A stretch of DNA of 64,000 nucleotides from Candidatus Stahliibacteriota bacterium (GCA_004375895.1 SOJW01000059.1:1-64000), one strand, 5' to 3'; positions 14,788 to 23,698 are shown, counted from the stretch's first letter. The notes: generated by a model from the letters alone, not told the origin. Numbers and translations: made by a program.

Positions 14788-16683
14788 ATGGTTAAGATAA
14801 CGCTGGATGGCCGCTCTCGTGACGTTGAGGACGGGGTTCGTCTTCGCGATCTGGCCCCCGATGGGGCATTTGCCGCCCTGGCGAACGGTAAACCGGTGGG
14901 TCTTGCTACATCGCTTAAGGAAGATGCCGAGATTCGCTGGCTTACGTTTTCAGACGAGGAAGGACGTGAAATCTTCTGGCACTCCTCCTCGCATCTTCTG
15001 GCGCACGCGGTCAAGCGGCTTTTTCCAAGGGCTAAGCTTGCGATTGGACCTCCGATTGAAGAGGGATTCTACTACGACTTCCAGGTCGATCGTCCGTTCA
15101 CTGAGGAGGATCTTCGCAGGATCGAGAAGGAGATGCGCAAACTTGCCGCACAAGATTTGCCTATCCGGCGTCGTTTATTCCCCAAGGCAAAGCTTGAGCA
15201 CTACTACCGATTCGTGGGCGAAGACCTGAAGCTTGAGCTGCTTTCAGAGATCGCCGACGAGGAGGTAAGCCTCTACGAACAGGGTGAGTTCCTTGATCTC
15301 TGCCGGGGTCCGCATCTGGACGACACCTCCAAGATCGCCGCGTTCAAGCTCCTCTCGGTCGCGGGCGCTTACTGGCGGGGTGATGAGACAAAACAGATGC
15401 TTCAGCGCATCTACGGTATATCCTTCCCAACCCAGGAAGAACTGGATGCCTATCTTGCGCGTCTTGAGGAGGCCAAGGCGTCAGATCACCGTGTGCTTGG
15501 TCGTCAGCTTGGTCTTTACGAGATATTTGAAGAGGTGGGGCCTGGTCTGATCCTCTGGAAGCCAAAGGGAGCTATTATCCGTCGTGTTATCGAGGATTTC
15601 TGGACCGCTGAACACATCAAACGTGGTTACCAGCTGGTATCCACCCCTCACATCGCCCGTGCCGAGCTCTGGAAGATCTCAGGACACTATGATTACTACA
15701 AGAAAAACATGTTCTTTACCACTATCGAGGACCAGGAGTACGCCATCAAGCCGATGAACTGTCCGGCCCACATGATGCTTTACCTTGATTCCAAGCACAG
15801 CTACCGTGAGCTTCCCATACGCTACGCCGAGCTCGGCACCGTCTACCGCAACGAGCGCTCAGGGGTTCTGCACGGTATGCTGCGCGTGCGCGGTTTCACC
15901 ATCGACGACGGTCACATCTTCTGCACGCCCGAGCAGATTTCGGATGAGATCACCGGTGTCCTTGACTTTTGTTTGTATATGATCAGGGCGTTCGGGTACA
16001 AGGATATCAAGGTCGAGCTTTCGCTCTGGGAACCTGGGAAGCCGGGAAAGTACGCAGGCACACCTGAAAAGTGGGAAGAGGCGCAGGCGATCCTTGAGAA
16101 TGTGCTTAAGGACAATGAGGTTCCATACAAGAGAATGCCTGGTGAGGCTGTGTTCTACGGGCCGAAGATCGATATAAAGTTTGTAGATGCGCTGGGACGT
16201 CCATGGCAGGGATCGACCATCCAGTTCGATTTCAACCTGCCAGAGAGATTCGGCCTTCGCTACGTGGGAGAAGACGGTGCCGAACACGAGGTCAGGGTGA
16301 TCCATCGTGCGATACTGGGTGCCATGGAGCGCTTTGTGGGAGGTTTGATAGAGTTTTACAAAGGGAACTTTCCTCTCTGGCTCGCCCCGTATCAGGTAGC
16401 CGTTCTCACGGTTACAGATGCAGCCAAGGAATACGCATCCGAGGTGGCAGCCGAGCTTATAGACGAAGGGATCCGGGTAGTAACCGAGTTCTCGGCTGAG
16501 AAGATAGGTGCAAAGATACGGCGGTTTGAGATCGAGAAGGTTCCCTACATGATCGTGCTGGGAGCACGAGAGGCCAAAGAAGGTACCCTCACCCTGCGAA
16601 GGCACGGAGAGGGTGATCTGGGAGCGTTTTCGCTATCTGGAGCGATTAAACGCCTTAAGAAGGAAATCAAACAACGGAGGTGA
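14788..16683 (+). CDS. thrS: Threonine--tRNA ligase
   Basis: 631 residues with the full bacterial architecture. An N-terminal TGS domain begins at residue 2 ('VKITLDGRSRDVEDG'), then the editing domain with 'HSSSHLLAHAVKRL', the class II core with 'MNCPAHMMLY', motif 2 'GTVYRNERSGVLHGMLRVRGFTIDDGH' and motif 3 'HRAILGAMERFVGGLIE', and a C-terminal anticodon-binding domain (about 535-631). The TGS fold starting immediately after the ATG supports this start. The -10 hexamer ends seven bases upstream with no Shine-Dalgarno, so the message should be leaderless. It heads the thrS-infC-rpmI-rplT-pheS run; the infC ribosome site lies in its last codons. Confidence 0.97.
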   Translation: MVKITLDGRSRDVEDGVRLRDLAPDGAFAALANGKPVGLATSLKEDAEIRWLTFSDEEGREIFWHSSSHLLAHAVKRLFPRAKLAIGPPIEEGFYYDFQVDRPFTEEDLRRIEKEMRKLAAQDLPIRRRLFPKAKLEHYYRFVGEDLKLELLSEIADEEVSLYEQGEFLDLCRGPHLDDTSKIAAFKLLSVAGAYWRGDETKQMLQRIYGISFPTQEELDAYLARLEEAKASDHRVLGRQLGLYEIFEEVGPGLILWKPKGAIIRRVIEDFWTAEHIKRGYQLVSTPHIARAELWKISGHYDYYKKNMFFTTIEDQEYAIKPMNCPAHMMLYLDSKHSYRELPIRYAELGTVYRNERSGVLHGMLRVRGFTIDDGHIFCTPEQISDEITGVLDFCLYMIRAFGYKDIKVELSLWEPGKPGKYAGTPEKWEEAQAILENVLKDNEVPYKRMPGEAVFYGPKIDIKFVDALGRPWQGSTIQFDFNLPERFGLRYVGEDGAEHEVRVIHRAILGAMERFVGGLIEFYKGNFPLWLAPYQVAVLTVTDAAKEYASEVAAELIDEGIRVVTEFSAEKIGAKIRRFEIEKVPYMIVLGAREAKEGTLTLRRHGEGDLGAFSLSGAIKRLKKEIKQRR

Positions 16684-16686
16684 TAG

Positions 16687-17331
16687 ATTAGAAGACGTTT
16701 TACCGGGCCTCCGCCCAAACCAAGACGCCGTCACCGCATAAATCACGAGATCAGAGCCGACTACGTACGAGTAATCGGCATAGACAAGAAGATGATAGGC
16801 ATCCTTCCCATCAGGGAGGCGATGCGAATGGCCTCTGCTCAGGGATATGATCTGGTGGAGATGGCCTCCAACGCCGACCCTCCTGTTTGCCGGATCCTTG
16901 ATTATGGAAGGTTCCTCTACGAGGAGAAGGCCAAGCAACAGGAGGCTAAGAAACATCAGCATACCGTGTCCGTACGGCAGATGCGGCTCACATTAAAGAT
17001 AAGCGAACATGACTTCGGCACCAAGATACGCAAGATGAGTGAGTTCCTCGAGGCCAAGGATCGCGTTAAGGTAACGGTCAGGTTGCGAGGACGAGAGGTG
17101 GTTCACAAAGATCGCGGCCTGGAGATGATAGAGCGCATCCAGGAAAGGCTCTCAGACATCGCTATGCTTGAAGGGAAACCGTTCCTTGAAGGGACTACGA
17201 GGTTTTCATGGCAAGCCATGTTCGTTCCTATCAAGGGTTCGAAACGAGGAGCCAAGCAAAAAAGGCCTGAGAGCGAGGAGAATAGTTCCGAAAAGAAACT
17301 TACCACGGTGAGTGAAGAAGGGAAGAGCTAA
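16687..17331 (+). CDS. infC: Translation initiation factor IF-3, rare ATT start
   Basis: 214 residues, starting at ATT (16687) directly behind an excellent Shine-Dalgarno (GGAGGTGAT, 16676-16684). From that codon the frame reads (M)RRFTGPPPKPRRRHRINHEIR, the expected IF-3 N-terminus, whereas the first ATG (16792) would delete the N-terminal domain start. An ATT start is the classic infC arrangement, in which IF-3 represses its own initiation at a non-standard codon. The N-domain (about 20-90), lysine-rich linker and C-domain ('FLEAKDRVKVTVRLRGRE...') are intact. A charged Ser/Glu/Lys tail (about 185-214) extends beyond the usual length. It lies between thrS and rpmI as in many bacteria. Confidence 0.93.
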   Translation: MRRRFTGPPPKPRRRHRINHEIRADYVRVIGIDKKMIGILPIREAMRMASAQGYDLVEMASNADPPVCRILDYGRFLYEEKAKQQEAKKHQHTVSVRQMRLTLKISEHDFGTKIRKMSEFLEAKDRVKVTVRLRGREVVHKDRGLEMIERIQERLSDIAMLEGKPFLEGTTRFSWQAMFVPIKGSKRGAKQKRPESEENSSEKKLTTVSEEGKS

Positions 17332-17361
17332 AGAAAGCAGAGATTATTAAGGAGAGATAGG

Positions 17362-17571
17362 ATGCCGAAGATGAAGACAAAGCGCTCATTGGCTAAACGT
17401 GTAAAGGTGACCGGCAGGGGTAAGTTGAAACGTTATAAATCTGGGCACAGTCACCTACTTACCTCAAAGAGCAAAACCCGTAAACGCAGACTTCGTCAGT
17501 CGACTACCGTGGAGGGTAGGAACGAGAGACGTATGAAGAAGCTTCTGCCTAAGGTAGGGCGGAGTAAGTGA
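17362..17571 (+). CDS. rpmI: Ribosomal protein bL35
   Basis: 69 residues with the typical start [20 protein letters not shown], then '[15 protein letters not shown]' and a very basic C-terminus, full length for bL35. It lies in the conserved infC-rpmI-rplT order, preceded by GGAGAG. Confidence 0.95.
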   Translation: MPKMKTKRSLAKRVKVTGRGKLKRYKSGHSHLLTSKSKTRKRRLRQSTTVEGRNERRMKKLLPKVGRSK

Positions 17572-17597
17572 AAAGGATTTAGGAAGAAGGAGACGGA

Positions 17598-17975
17598 ATG
17601 CCACGAGTGAAAGGTGGACCTACAGGCCATGCTCGCATTAAGAAGTGGCGTCGCCATGCAAGAGGCTATTGGGGCGCGAGACACCGTCTGACCCGCACGA
17701 TACGCAATGCGGTTCAGAAGGCCTGGGAGACGAGCTATCGTGACCGCAGGCGCAAGAAGCGCCAGATGCGTGCACTTTGGAATATCCGCATCAACGCAGC
17801 CTTAAGGCCCTTAGGTCTTAACTACAGCCGCTTCATCTACGGTCTCAAGCAAGAGGGGATCGAGCTCTCCCGCAAGACCCTTGCCCAGCTTGCAGTTGAG
17901 AATCCGGAGGATTTCGGTGCTCTCGTCGGGAAGGTGAAGGAAGGTCTTGATGCAGGAAAGGCTAGCTCTTCTTAA
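17598..17975 (+). CDS. rplT: Ribosomal protein bL20
   Basis: 125 residues, starting [26 protein letters not shown] in register with the family, with '[19 protein letters not shown]' and '[24 protein letters not shown]'. bL20 assembles 23S rRNA early and in other bacteria represses rpmI-rplT. The ribosome site AAGAAGGAG precedes the ATG. Its last 26 bases overlap the start of pheS. Confidence 0.96.
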   Translation: MPRVKGGPTGHARIKKWRRHARGYWGARHRLTRTIRNAVQKAWETSYRDRRRKKRQMRALWNIRINAALRPLGLNYSRFIYGLKQEGIELSRKTLAQLAVENPEDFGALVGKVKEGLDAGKASSS

Positions 17976-18969
17976 AAAGCAGGCCCTTGCCGAGATAGCT
18001 GCGGCAAGTACCCCTGCCGAACTGGAGAGGCTGAGGATTCGCTATATGGGGCGTAAGGCGGGGGAACTTACCTTGGTGTTGCGTTCACTTGAAGGCTTAT
18101 CCGAGAAGGAACGCCGCAGCGTGGGTCAGACGGCAAACGCCCTGAAGAATGAGTTGGCTGAGGCCCTAGAGAAACGTCGAGCACAACTGGAGACTAAATC
18201 AGCGAGCGAGGCGATAGATCTAACCCTGCCGGGTCGCAAGCGTTTCATTGGGTATAGGCATCCCATTACCCTTGTGACCGATCGGATCGTAGAGATCTTC
18301 GTAGGTATGGGTTTTGAGGAGATACTCGGTCCCGAGATTGAAACTGACTGGTATAACTTCGAGGCGCTGAACATCCCCCAGGGCCATCCGGCTCGGGGCG
18401 AGATGTTCGGAAACTTCTATCTACCCGGAGGGCTACTTCTGCGTTCTCATACCTCCCCTGTGCAGATTCGCGTGATGGAGAATATGCCTCCTCCGGTCAG
18501 GGTAATCGCACCGGGTCGGGTTTACAGGCGCGATGCGTTCGATTCCTCGCACTCACCTGTTTTCTACCAGGTGGAAGGGCTCTATGTGGATGAGGGTGTG
18601 AGTCTTGCAGACCTAAAGGGTACCCTTGAGGTCTTCTCGCAGGAGATATTCGGCTCGGATATCGGGGTTCGGTTCTCGCCCTCCTACTTTCCCTTTACAG
18701 AACCTTCGGCTGAGCTTTCCATCTCCTGCGTTATCTGTGGCGGTGAAGGATGTAAGGTCTGTGCTCATACCGGCTGGGTTGAGATCCTTGGTTGCGGTAT
18801 GGTTCATCCTCAGGTGCTCAGAAACGTGGGCTATGATCCCGAGCGGGTCAGTGGTTTTGCCTTCGGTATGGGGGTAGAGCGGATCGCGATGATACATTAC
18901 CGTATAGATGATATCCGCCACTTCTACTCCAACGATCTTCGTTTCCTCAGACAGTTCCGTGAGACATGA
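17950..18969 (+). CDS. pheS: Phenylalanine--tRNA ligase alpha subunit
   Basis: 339 residues from the ATG at 17950, which has a GGAAGG site. A TTG one codon earlier is possible. The N-terminal coiled-coil arm (about 1-90) is followed by the class II catalytic core with '[12 protein letters not shown]', '[25 protein letters not shown]' (motif 2), and '[32 protein letters not shown]' (motif 3), ending where the family ends. PheS forms an alpha2-beta2 enzyme with PheT, normally encoded next door; pheT is not in this window. It overlaps rplT by 26 bases. Confidence 0.95.
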   Translation: MQERLALLKKQALAEIAAASTPAELERLRIRYMGRKAGELTLVLRSLEGLSEKERRSVGQTANALKNELAEALEKRRAQLETKSASEAIDLTLPGRKRFIGYRHPITLVTDRIVEIFVGMGFEEILGPEIETDWYNFEALNIPQGHPARGEMFGNFYLPGGLLLRSHTSPVQIRVMENMPPPVRVIAPGRVYRRDAFDSSHSPVFYQVEGLYVDEGVSLADLKGTLEVFSQEIFGSDIGVRFSPSYFPFTEPSAELSISCVICGGEGCKVCAHTGWVEILGCGMVHPQVLRNVGYDPERVSGFAFGMGVERIAMIHYRIDDIRHFYSNDLRFLRQFRET

Positions 18970-19073
18970 GCGGGTTTTCCTGTGAATTATTTCTCTGTTG
19001 GGAGTGGTTGGTTTCTCGGCCTGTTGTGGCGTCGGAACCTGAGGCTTTACTCGATAATCCTTCATTACCATAA
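18966..19073 (+). CDS. Possible 35-residue coupled small protein
   Basis: ATG at 18966 overlaps the pheS stop (ATGA). The frame runs 35 codons and its TAA (19071-19073) overlaps the ATG of the next gene (TAATG). The peptide starts [20 protein letters not shown], with a hydrophobic, aromatic-rich N-terminal half. Exact stop/start coupling on both sides is what real small genes in this window show, but the composition is not diagnostic. It may serve only to pass ribosomes from pheS to the TPR gene. Confidence 0.35.
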   Translation: MSGFSCELFLCWEWLVSRPVVASEPEALLDNPSLP

Positions 19074-20398
19074 TGATACGTTCAGGATTACGTAGGATTC
19101 TTCCCTTAATCATCTTGGTACTATCCTCAGGATGCGCTTACTTTAACACGTTTTACAACGCTAAGCGTTATTACAAGGAGGGGTTAAAGGATGAGGAGTC
19201 AAAAAAGGGCTCGGGTAAAGCCCAGTTCAAGAAATCGCTTGAGAAGGCGGTGATTGTGGCGCGTGATTATCCGGATTCGCGCTGGATAGACGATGCCTTC
19301 TTTCTCATCGCCATGAACTACTACTGGATGGAGAACTACGAGAAGGCTCGCAACCAGTTTGAGGGGTTCCTTGAACATTTCTCCGATAGTCCTTTTACTG
19401 AGGAAGCCCGTTACCATTACGCTTTGACGCTTACAGAACTTAAGCAGTACTCCGAGGGGCGCCTGGTTCTTCAACAGATGTTTGATTCGAAACGTTTCAG
19501 GCGAGGCGCTCGTTTCAGGTGGGCTTTGGCCTTTAAGGAGGAAGAGGATTGGGATGCAGCGCGTAGCGCATTCAAGGAGTTCCTCGATCGTTACCCGCAA
19601 GGTGATCTTGCCAGTGATACACGACTCCACCTTGCCGAGATAGAGCTTGCAGGCGGGGATACCCTTTCAGCTATCAATACCTATGAGCGCTATCTTAAGC
19701 GTGCAGAGACGTCCAAGGAGAACTTCGAACGTCTTCTTACCTTGGCTGAGCTTCACTATCTGCAGGAAGACTACGTCACGGCACGTCGAACCTTGAGGAA
19801 GATCAACGGGCGCTACAGGGATATCGACGAGAGAAGCGATCTCTTGACAGCCAAGATCGAATTAGCTGAAGGAGACAGCAGTCAGGCAGAGAAGCTTCTT
19901 GCCCAGATTCCTTCCGGTAACTCTAGGGCGGAGGCGTTTTTTATACTGGCAAATCTCTACGAGGTTCAGGGGGAATACGATCTTGCCCTTGCTTACTACG
20001 ATACCTTAACAAGCCGTGAGAGACGCTCGGACTACGCCGCGATTGCAGAACGTAAGAAGACGCTGCTCCAAGCGCGCGTTTTGGAGCCGGATTCCGCGGA
20101 TACCACCGAGGTTGATCCTGCAAAGGAACAGTTTCTTCTGGCGCAGACCTACCTTCTGAGTCTTGGGGATTTCGAGCGGGCCCTTGAGGAGTACGCAAAA
20201 GTTATTGATGAGTATCCTGAAAGCGAGTACGCTCCCAAGGCGCTTTACGGGATGGCCTGGTTACGCAGATATCGTTTGAACGATACGCTCTGGCATGAGG
20301 AGTTCGAGCGCCTGCTTGAGCTTTATCCGGAAAGTAAAGAGGCAAAGGACGCCCGCAACCTTCTTGGCGATGAAGAAGTATCAAGCGACTCTACTTGA
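19073..20398 (+). CDS. TPR lipoprotein
   Basis: 441 residues. A lipobox signal peptide (about 1-21, LSSGC) is followed by 'AYFNTFYNAKRYYKEG'; I have seen similar openings on outer-membrane TPR lipoproteins of FCB-type bacteria. About ten tetratricopeptide-like helical pairs fill the rest, for example 'YEKARNQFEGFLEHFSDSPFTEEARYHYA' and 'FERALEEYAKVIDEYPESEYAPKALYGMA'. The fold suggests a periplasmic scaffold anchored in the outer membrane, related to YbgF/BamD-type proteins. Function is not further readable. Its 3' end overlaps pyrK by 29 bases, so it seems to be in the same transcript as the pyrimidine genes, though unrelated in role. Confidence 0.75.
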   Translation: MIRSGLRRILPLIILVLSSGCAYFNTFYNAKRYYKEGLKDEESKKGSGKAQFKKSLEKAVIVARDYPDSRWIDDAFFLIAMNYYWMENYEKARNQFEGFLEHFSDSPFTEEARYHYALTLTELKQYSEGRLVLQQMFDSKRFRRGARFRWALAFKEEEDWDAARSAFKEFLDRYPQGDLASDTRLHLAEIELAGGDTLSAINTYERYLKRAETSKENFERLLTLAELHYLQEDYVTARRTLRKINGRYRDIDERSDLLTAKIELAEGDSSQAEKLLAQIPSGNSRAEAFFILANLYEVQGEYDLALAYYDTLTSRERRSDYAAIAERKKTLLQARVLEPDSADTTEVDPAKEQFLLAQTYLLSLGDFERALEEYAKVIDEYPESEYAPKALYGMAWLRRYRLNDTLWHEEFERLLELYPESKEAKDARNLLGDEEVSSDST

Positions 20399-21116
20399 GA
20401 ACCGCCTGCTGGGTCCAGAAATCTACTCACTTTGGGTGAAGATTACAGATCTTGGAGAGGTTAAACCCGGGCAGTTCTTTGAGTTTGCTACCGACACAAG
20501 GTTCCTGCGCAGGGCTTTCTCTTTGTCGGATCGTGACGGTGATCGGCTGCGTTTCGTTGTGAAAGTTGTAGGTTCAGGAACCCGGTGGCTGGCAGGGTTA
20601 TCTGCGGGTAGCAAGCTTGACCTGCTTGGCCCGCTCGGAGAAGGAACAAGGATGCCTTCTTCTGGGCCGGTTATGCTTTTGGCCGGTGGTGTGGGGGCCG
20701 CGCCGCTTCTTTATCTGGCTCGAAAGCTCAACGAGCAAAGAGTAGAGGTTGATGCTTTGCTTGCCGCAGGAACCAAGGAGGAGCTTATACTTGCCGAGGA
20801 GTTCGGCTCCCTCTGCCGTGAGGTGATACTTGCGACAGACGACGGCTCGTGCGGGCACAAGGGATATCTTACCGATATCCTGCCTACTCTTCCAGGAACT
20901 AAGGATATCCAGTCATTCTACGCATGTGGTCCTGAGGCGATGTTTGTAGCACTTAAACGTCTGAATTTCAGAAAGCCTGTATACGCGTTTCTTGAATCGC
21001 GCATGGGATGTGGGACAGGTTTATGTATGGGGTGTGCTGTTCGTGGCCGAGACGGCCGCTATCGCAGGGTCTGTACCGATGGGCCTGTGTTTGACCTTGA
21101 GGAGATCGAGTTGTGA
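20370..21116 (+). CDS. pyrK: Dihydroorotate dehydrogenase electron-transfer subunit
   Basis: 248 residues from the ATG at 20370 (MKKYQATLLENR). The FAD-binding beta-barrel has the signature 'RRAFSLSD' (about 47-54), the NAD-binding lobe begins 'GPVMLLAGGVGAAPLLYLA', and the C-terminus carries the [2Fe-2S] cysteines in 'MGCGTGLCMGC...RVC' (about 212-236). PyrK passes electrons from PyrD's flavin to NAD+, making the type 1B enzyme. A longer upstream start in the same frame would lie deep in the TPR gene and adds nothing family-like. The next gene, pyrD, overlaps by GTGA. Confidence 0.93.
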   Translation: MKKYQATLLENRLLGPEIYSLWVKITDLGEVKPGQFFEFATDTRFLRRAFSLSDRDGDRLRFVVKVVGSGTRWLAGLSAGSKLDLLGPLGEGTRMPSSGPVMLLAGGVGAAPLLYLARKLNEQRVEVDALLAAGTKEELILAEEFGSLCREVILATDDGSCGHKGYLTDILPTLPGTKDIQSFYACGPEAMFVALKRLNFRKPVYAFLESRMGCGTGLCMGCAVRGRDGRYRRVCTDGPVFDLEEIEL

Positions 21117-22015
21117 ACCTTGAGGTCTTTCTTGGCAAGTCCCGTTTCCGCAACCCCTTGGTTCTTGCATCCGGCACATTCGGCTATGGACTGACCTATA
21201 CCGATGTTATAGATCGGGTGGGTGCATTCGTTACTAAGGGGATCACCGTCCAGGAACGTGTTGGCAATCCTCCGCCCCGCATCTGGGACACCAAAGAGAC
21301 CGTGGTTAACTCCGTCGGACTTGAGAATGTCGGGCTAAAACGTTTCAAGGAAGAGATTCTTCCTGAGATTGATATCTCAACACCGCTTTACGTCAATCTC
21401 GCCGGGGTAACCATCGATGATTTCCGTATCCTGATTGAGGGCTTACGCGACGAAGAAAAGGTCGAAGGTTTCGAGCTTAACCTTTCGTGTCCTAACGTCA
21501 AGGAGGGTGGAGCGGCATTGGGACAATCGGCAGATCGAGTAAGAAAGGTTGCCTCACTTGCCCGATCCCTAACCACCAAGTCTATCTGGGTCAAGCTAAC
21601 CTCAAACTTCTGTGACGTTCGTGAGACGGCTGCGGCTGCGGCCGATGCCGGAGCAGACGCCGTAGTGATCGTAAATACCCTGAATGCATTGATCATAGAT
21701 TTAGCCAACCGGAAACCGTTCCTGGGTGGTGGTTCAGGCGGACTTTCCGGGCCGGCTATCAAACCTCACGTTCTCTACATGGTTCACCAGGTCTCAAAAC
21801 AGGTGGATATTCCGGTTATCGCCTCCGGAGGCGCCGGTTGCGGAACCGATGTGGTCGAGTATCTTCTGGCAGGGGCAAGCCTGGTACAGATAGGTAGTAT
21901 CAATCTGGTTGACCCCCAGGCTTCTCTGCGTATCCTTAAGGGGTTAGAGGGTTGGTTAAAGCGTGAAGGCATTGTTTGTGTTTCCGAACTTATCGGAAGA
22001 TTGGAGGGAATATGA
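21113..22015 (+). CDS. pyrD: Dihydroorotate dehydrogenase, class 1B catalytic subunit
   Basis: 300 residues, starting at a GTG that overlaps the pyrK stop. A TIM-barrel FMN enzyme: 'NPLVLASGTFGYG' (about 12-24), 'GLENVGLKRF', 'FELNLSCPNVKEGG' with the class 1B active-site cysteine (about 125), 'WVKLTSNF', 'VNTLNA', 'GGGSGGLSGPAIKPHVLYMV' and 'VIASGGAGCGTDVVEYLLAGASLVQIGS' for FMN phosphate. It oxidises dihydroorotate to orotate, the fourth step of UMP synthesis, working with PyrK. Overlaps pyrF by ATGA. Confidence 0.96.
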   Translation: MNLEVFLGKSRFRNPLVLASGTFGYGLTYTDVIDRVGAFVTKGITVQERVGNPPPRIWDTKETVVNSVGLENVGLKRFKEEILPEIDISTPLYVNLAGVTIDDFRILIEGLRDEEKVEGFELNLSCPNVKEGGAALGQSADRVRKVASLARSLTTKSIWVKLTSNFCDVRETAAAAADAGADAVVIVNTLNALIIDLANRKPFLGGGSGGLSGPAIKPHVLYMVHQVSKQVDIPVIASGGAGCGTDVVEYLLAGASLVQIGSINLVDPQASLRILKGLEGWLKREGIVCVSELIGRLEGI

Positions 22016-22710
22016 CAGAGTTGATTGTTGCAGCTAACCTGCCATCTTTTGAGGAGTTGGCGGCTTTCGTTAAGAAAACAAAAGATCATGTCTCCTACTA
22101 CAAGATTGATTCAGGACTCTATACCAAAGCAGGCCCTGCTGCGGTGAAGCTCATAAGGGACGAGGGCAAGAAGGTATTTTTGGATCTTAAGTTTCACGAC
22201 ATCCCCTACACGGTCGCCCGCGCAGCGGCTTGTTGCATGGAGCTTGGGGTGGATATGTTCAACGTGCATGCCATGGGGGGCTTTGAGATGATGGAGGCTG
22301 CGGTGAAGGAGACCTGGAGTTTTCACAATGGCGTACCGCTTATCCTCGGTGTTACTATCCTTACCTCGATCGACGAGGCGGCGTTTCGAGATCTCTTTGG
22401 TTCGCCTTCCAATAGCCTGGAGGAACACGTTCTACTTCTGGCTCGGCTTGCCAAGAGTGCAGGGCTTTCCGGGGTGGTCGCCTCGGCTCAGGAGATCAAA
22501 AAGATCAAGGATGTATGCGGTGATGATTTCGTTGTCGTATCACCCGGGATAAGGCTGCCGGATGAGGATGTCGGTGATCAGATGCGTGTTGATACCCCGG
22601 CGGGTGCTGCTGCGGCAGGCGCGGACTTTATAGTGGTGGGACGCCCGATACTCCATGCCGACGATCCGGTGGCGGTGATTGAGCGATATAAAAAGGGGCT
22701 TAAGCAGTGA
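22012..22710 (+). CDS. pyrF: Orotidine 5'-phosphate decarboxylase
   Basis: 232 residues from the ATG at 22012, preceded by TTGGAGGG. Hallmarks of the decarboxylase barrel: 'YYKIDSGLY', the catalytic 'DLKFHDIPYTVARAA' (Asp-Lys-Asp network, about 59-73), 'VHAMGG', 'GVVASAQE', 'VSPGIRLP' and 'GADFIVVGRPILHADDP'. It converts OMP to UMP. It sits between pyrD and pyrE, overlapping both by four bases, so the last three steps of UMP synthesis are translated as a coupled block. Confidence 0.95.
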   Translation: MTELIVAANLPSFEELAAFVKKTKDHVSYYKIDSGLYTKAGPAAVKLIRDEGKKVFLDLKFHDIPYTVARAAACCMELGVDMFNVHAMGGFEMMEAAVKETWSFHNGVPLILGVTILTSIDEAAFRDLFGSPSNSLEEHVLLLARLAKSAGLSGVVASAQEIKKIKDVCGDDFVVVSPGIRLPDEDVGDQMRVDTPAGAAAAGADFIVVGRPILHADDPVAVIERYKKGLKQ

Positions 22711-23267
22711 CCTCGGCTGATCTTTTGATGCTTGCCAAAAAATGTGGGGCGGTGAAGGAGGGGCACTTCCTTCTTACATCCGGCCTGCACTCCGGGGTAT
22801 ACGTGGAAAAGTTTCATCTGCTGGAATATCCTGAAATACTCTCCGAGTTCGTTGAAGCCCTCCTGCCAAAACTTGAAGGACCATTTGACCGTGTGGTAGG
22901 TCCTGCGCTTGGTGGTATGATCGTGGCCTACGAGGTTGCCAGTCAGCTAGGAATACCTGCCAGTTATGCAGAGAAGGCTCGTGATGGCAGCTTCGTGTTG
23001 CGTCGAGGTCATGGGGTATCTAAAGGTGAGCGCGTACTGGTAGTAGATGATGTTATGACTACCGGGGGGTCGGTCAGAAAGACAATTGAGGCTGTTCGGG
23101 AACGCGGTGGTGAAGTTGTCCAGGTTGGTGTGTTGGTAGATAGGACTGCTGAGTCCCCTGCCGATTTCTCCTGTGTGTCAGCTCTGCGCTACGTCCTTCC
23201 CGCCTACAAACCTGAGGAATGCCCCTTGTGTGCCAAGGACTTGCCGTTACTACGTTTGGGCGGTTGA
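22707..23267 (+). CDS. pyrE: Orotate phosphoribosyltransferase
   Basis: 186 residues, GTG start overlapping pyrF (GTGA). The PRPP loop reads 'ERVLVVDDVMTTGGSV' (about 109-124). N-terminal 'GHFLLTSGLHSGVYVEKFHLLEYP' and 'VVGPALGGMIVAYEVA' are typical. The C-terminus 'KPEECPLCAKDLPL' carries the CxxC-like segment found in one PyrE subgroup. It adds the ribose-phosphate to orotate. It ends the pyrKDFE cluster; pyrB, pyrC and carAB are not in this window. The end converges with the minus-strand gene at 23282 with only 14 bases between. Confidence 0.95.
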   Translation: MTSADLLMLAKKCGAVKEGHFLLTSGLHSGVYVEKFHLLEYPEILSEFVEALLPKLEGPFDRVVGPALGGMIVAYEVASQLGIPASYAEKARDGSFVLRRGHGVSKGERVLVVDDVMTTGGSVRKTIEAVRERGGEVVQVGVLVDRTAESPADFSCVSALRYVLPAYKPEECPLCAKDLPLLRLGG

Positions 23268-23281
23268 AGTCCAGGAAATTT

Positions 23282-23698
23282 CTACTTCGATCTGCTTTTT
23301 GTCCCGGTCTTGCCTTCCGAAGACTTTTTGCCGGAAGCCTTCTTTGTGGCCCTCTTCGAGGGGGTTTTCTTAGCGGTGGTTTTTCTCGTGGAGGATTTTC
23401 TAGAAGCCTTGGGTGTTTCTTTCTTTTGTTTACTGGCGCGCAGTTGAGCTTCCAACCTGGTTATCTCGGCTACCAGTTTCTTCACCTTGGCATTAGCCTT
23501 GATAGAGCTGCGTCCGCCCTTCTTGATTATCTCATAAACCACACCGCCTAAAGCCGCGAACTTGTCGCTCAACGCGGTATTGATTCCGAGGATCTCCATC
23601 TTTACGCGTCCACGCCGCGCAAGATCCTCTGTCTCCTTGATTGCTGACTTGGTAGTCTCCGAAAGCCAATTTGTAACTTCCTTCCATAAATCGCTCAT
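23282..23698 (-). CDS. Small protein with histone H1-like lysine-rich tail
   Basis: 138 residues in two parts. Residues 1-90 are helical and amphipathic ('WLSETTKSAIKETEDLARRGRVKMEILGINTALSDKFAALGGVVYEI'), ending in a coiled-coil-like heptad stretch. Residues 92-138 are almost only Lys, Ser, Thr, Ala and Arg, resembling eukaryotic H1 tails and bacterial Hc1-type proteins. The tail should bind nucleic acid. The N-terminal half is not a known DNA-binding fold as far as I can see, and could associate with membrane or form oligomers. It overlaps nadD by four bases and is last in the divIVA operon. Confidence 0.6.
   Translation of the reverse strand: MSDLWKEVTNWLSETTKSAIKETEDLARRGRVKMEILGINTALSDKFAALGGVVYEIIKKGGRSSIKANAKVKKLVAEITRLEAQLRASKQKKETPKASRKSSTRKTTAKKTPSKRATKKASGKKSSEGKTGTKSRSK

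Noticed and set aside
15859-16605. 248-codon minus-strand frame opposite thrS
   Set aside because: Antisense to the conserved catalytic core of thrS; no independent signals.
16792-17331. infC starting at the first ATG (16792)
   Set aside because: This would remove the start of the IF-3 N-domain and leave the strong Shine-Dalgarno at 16676 unused; the ATT at 16687 fits both.
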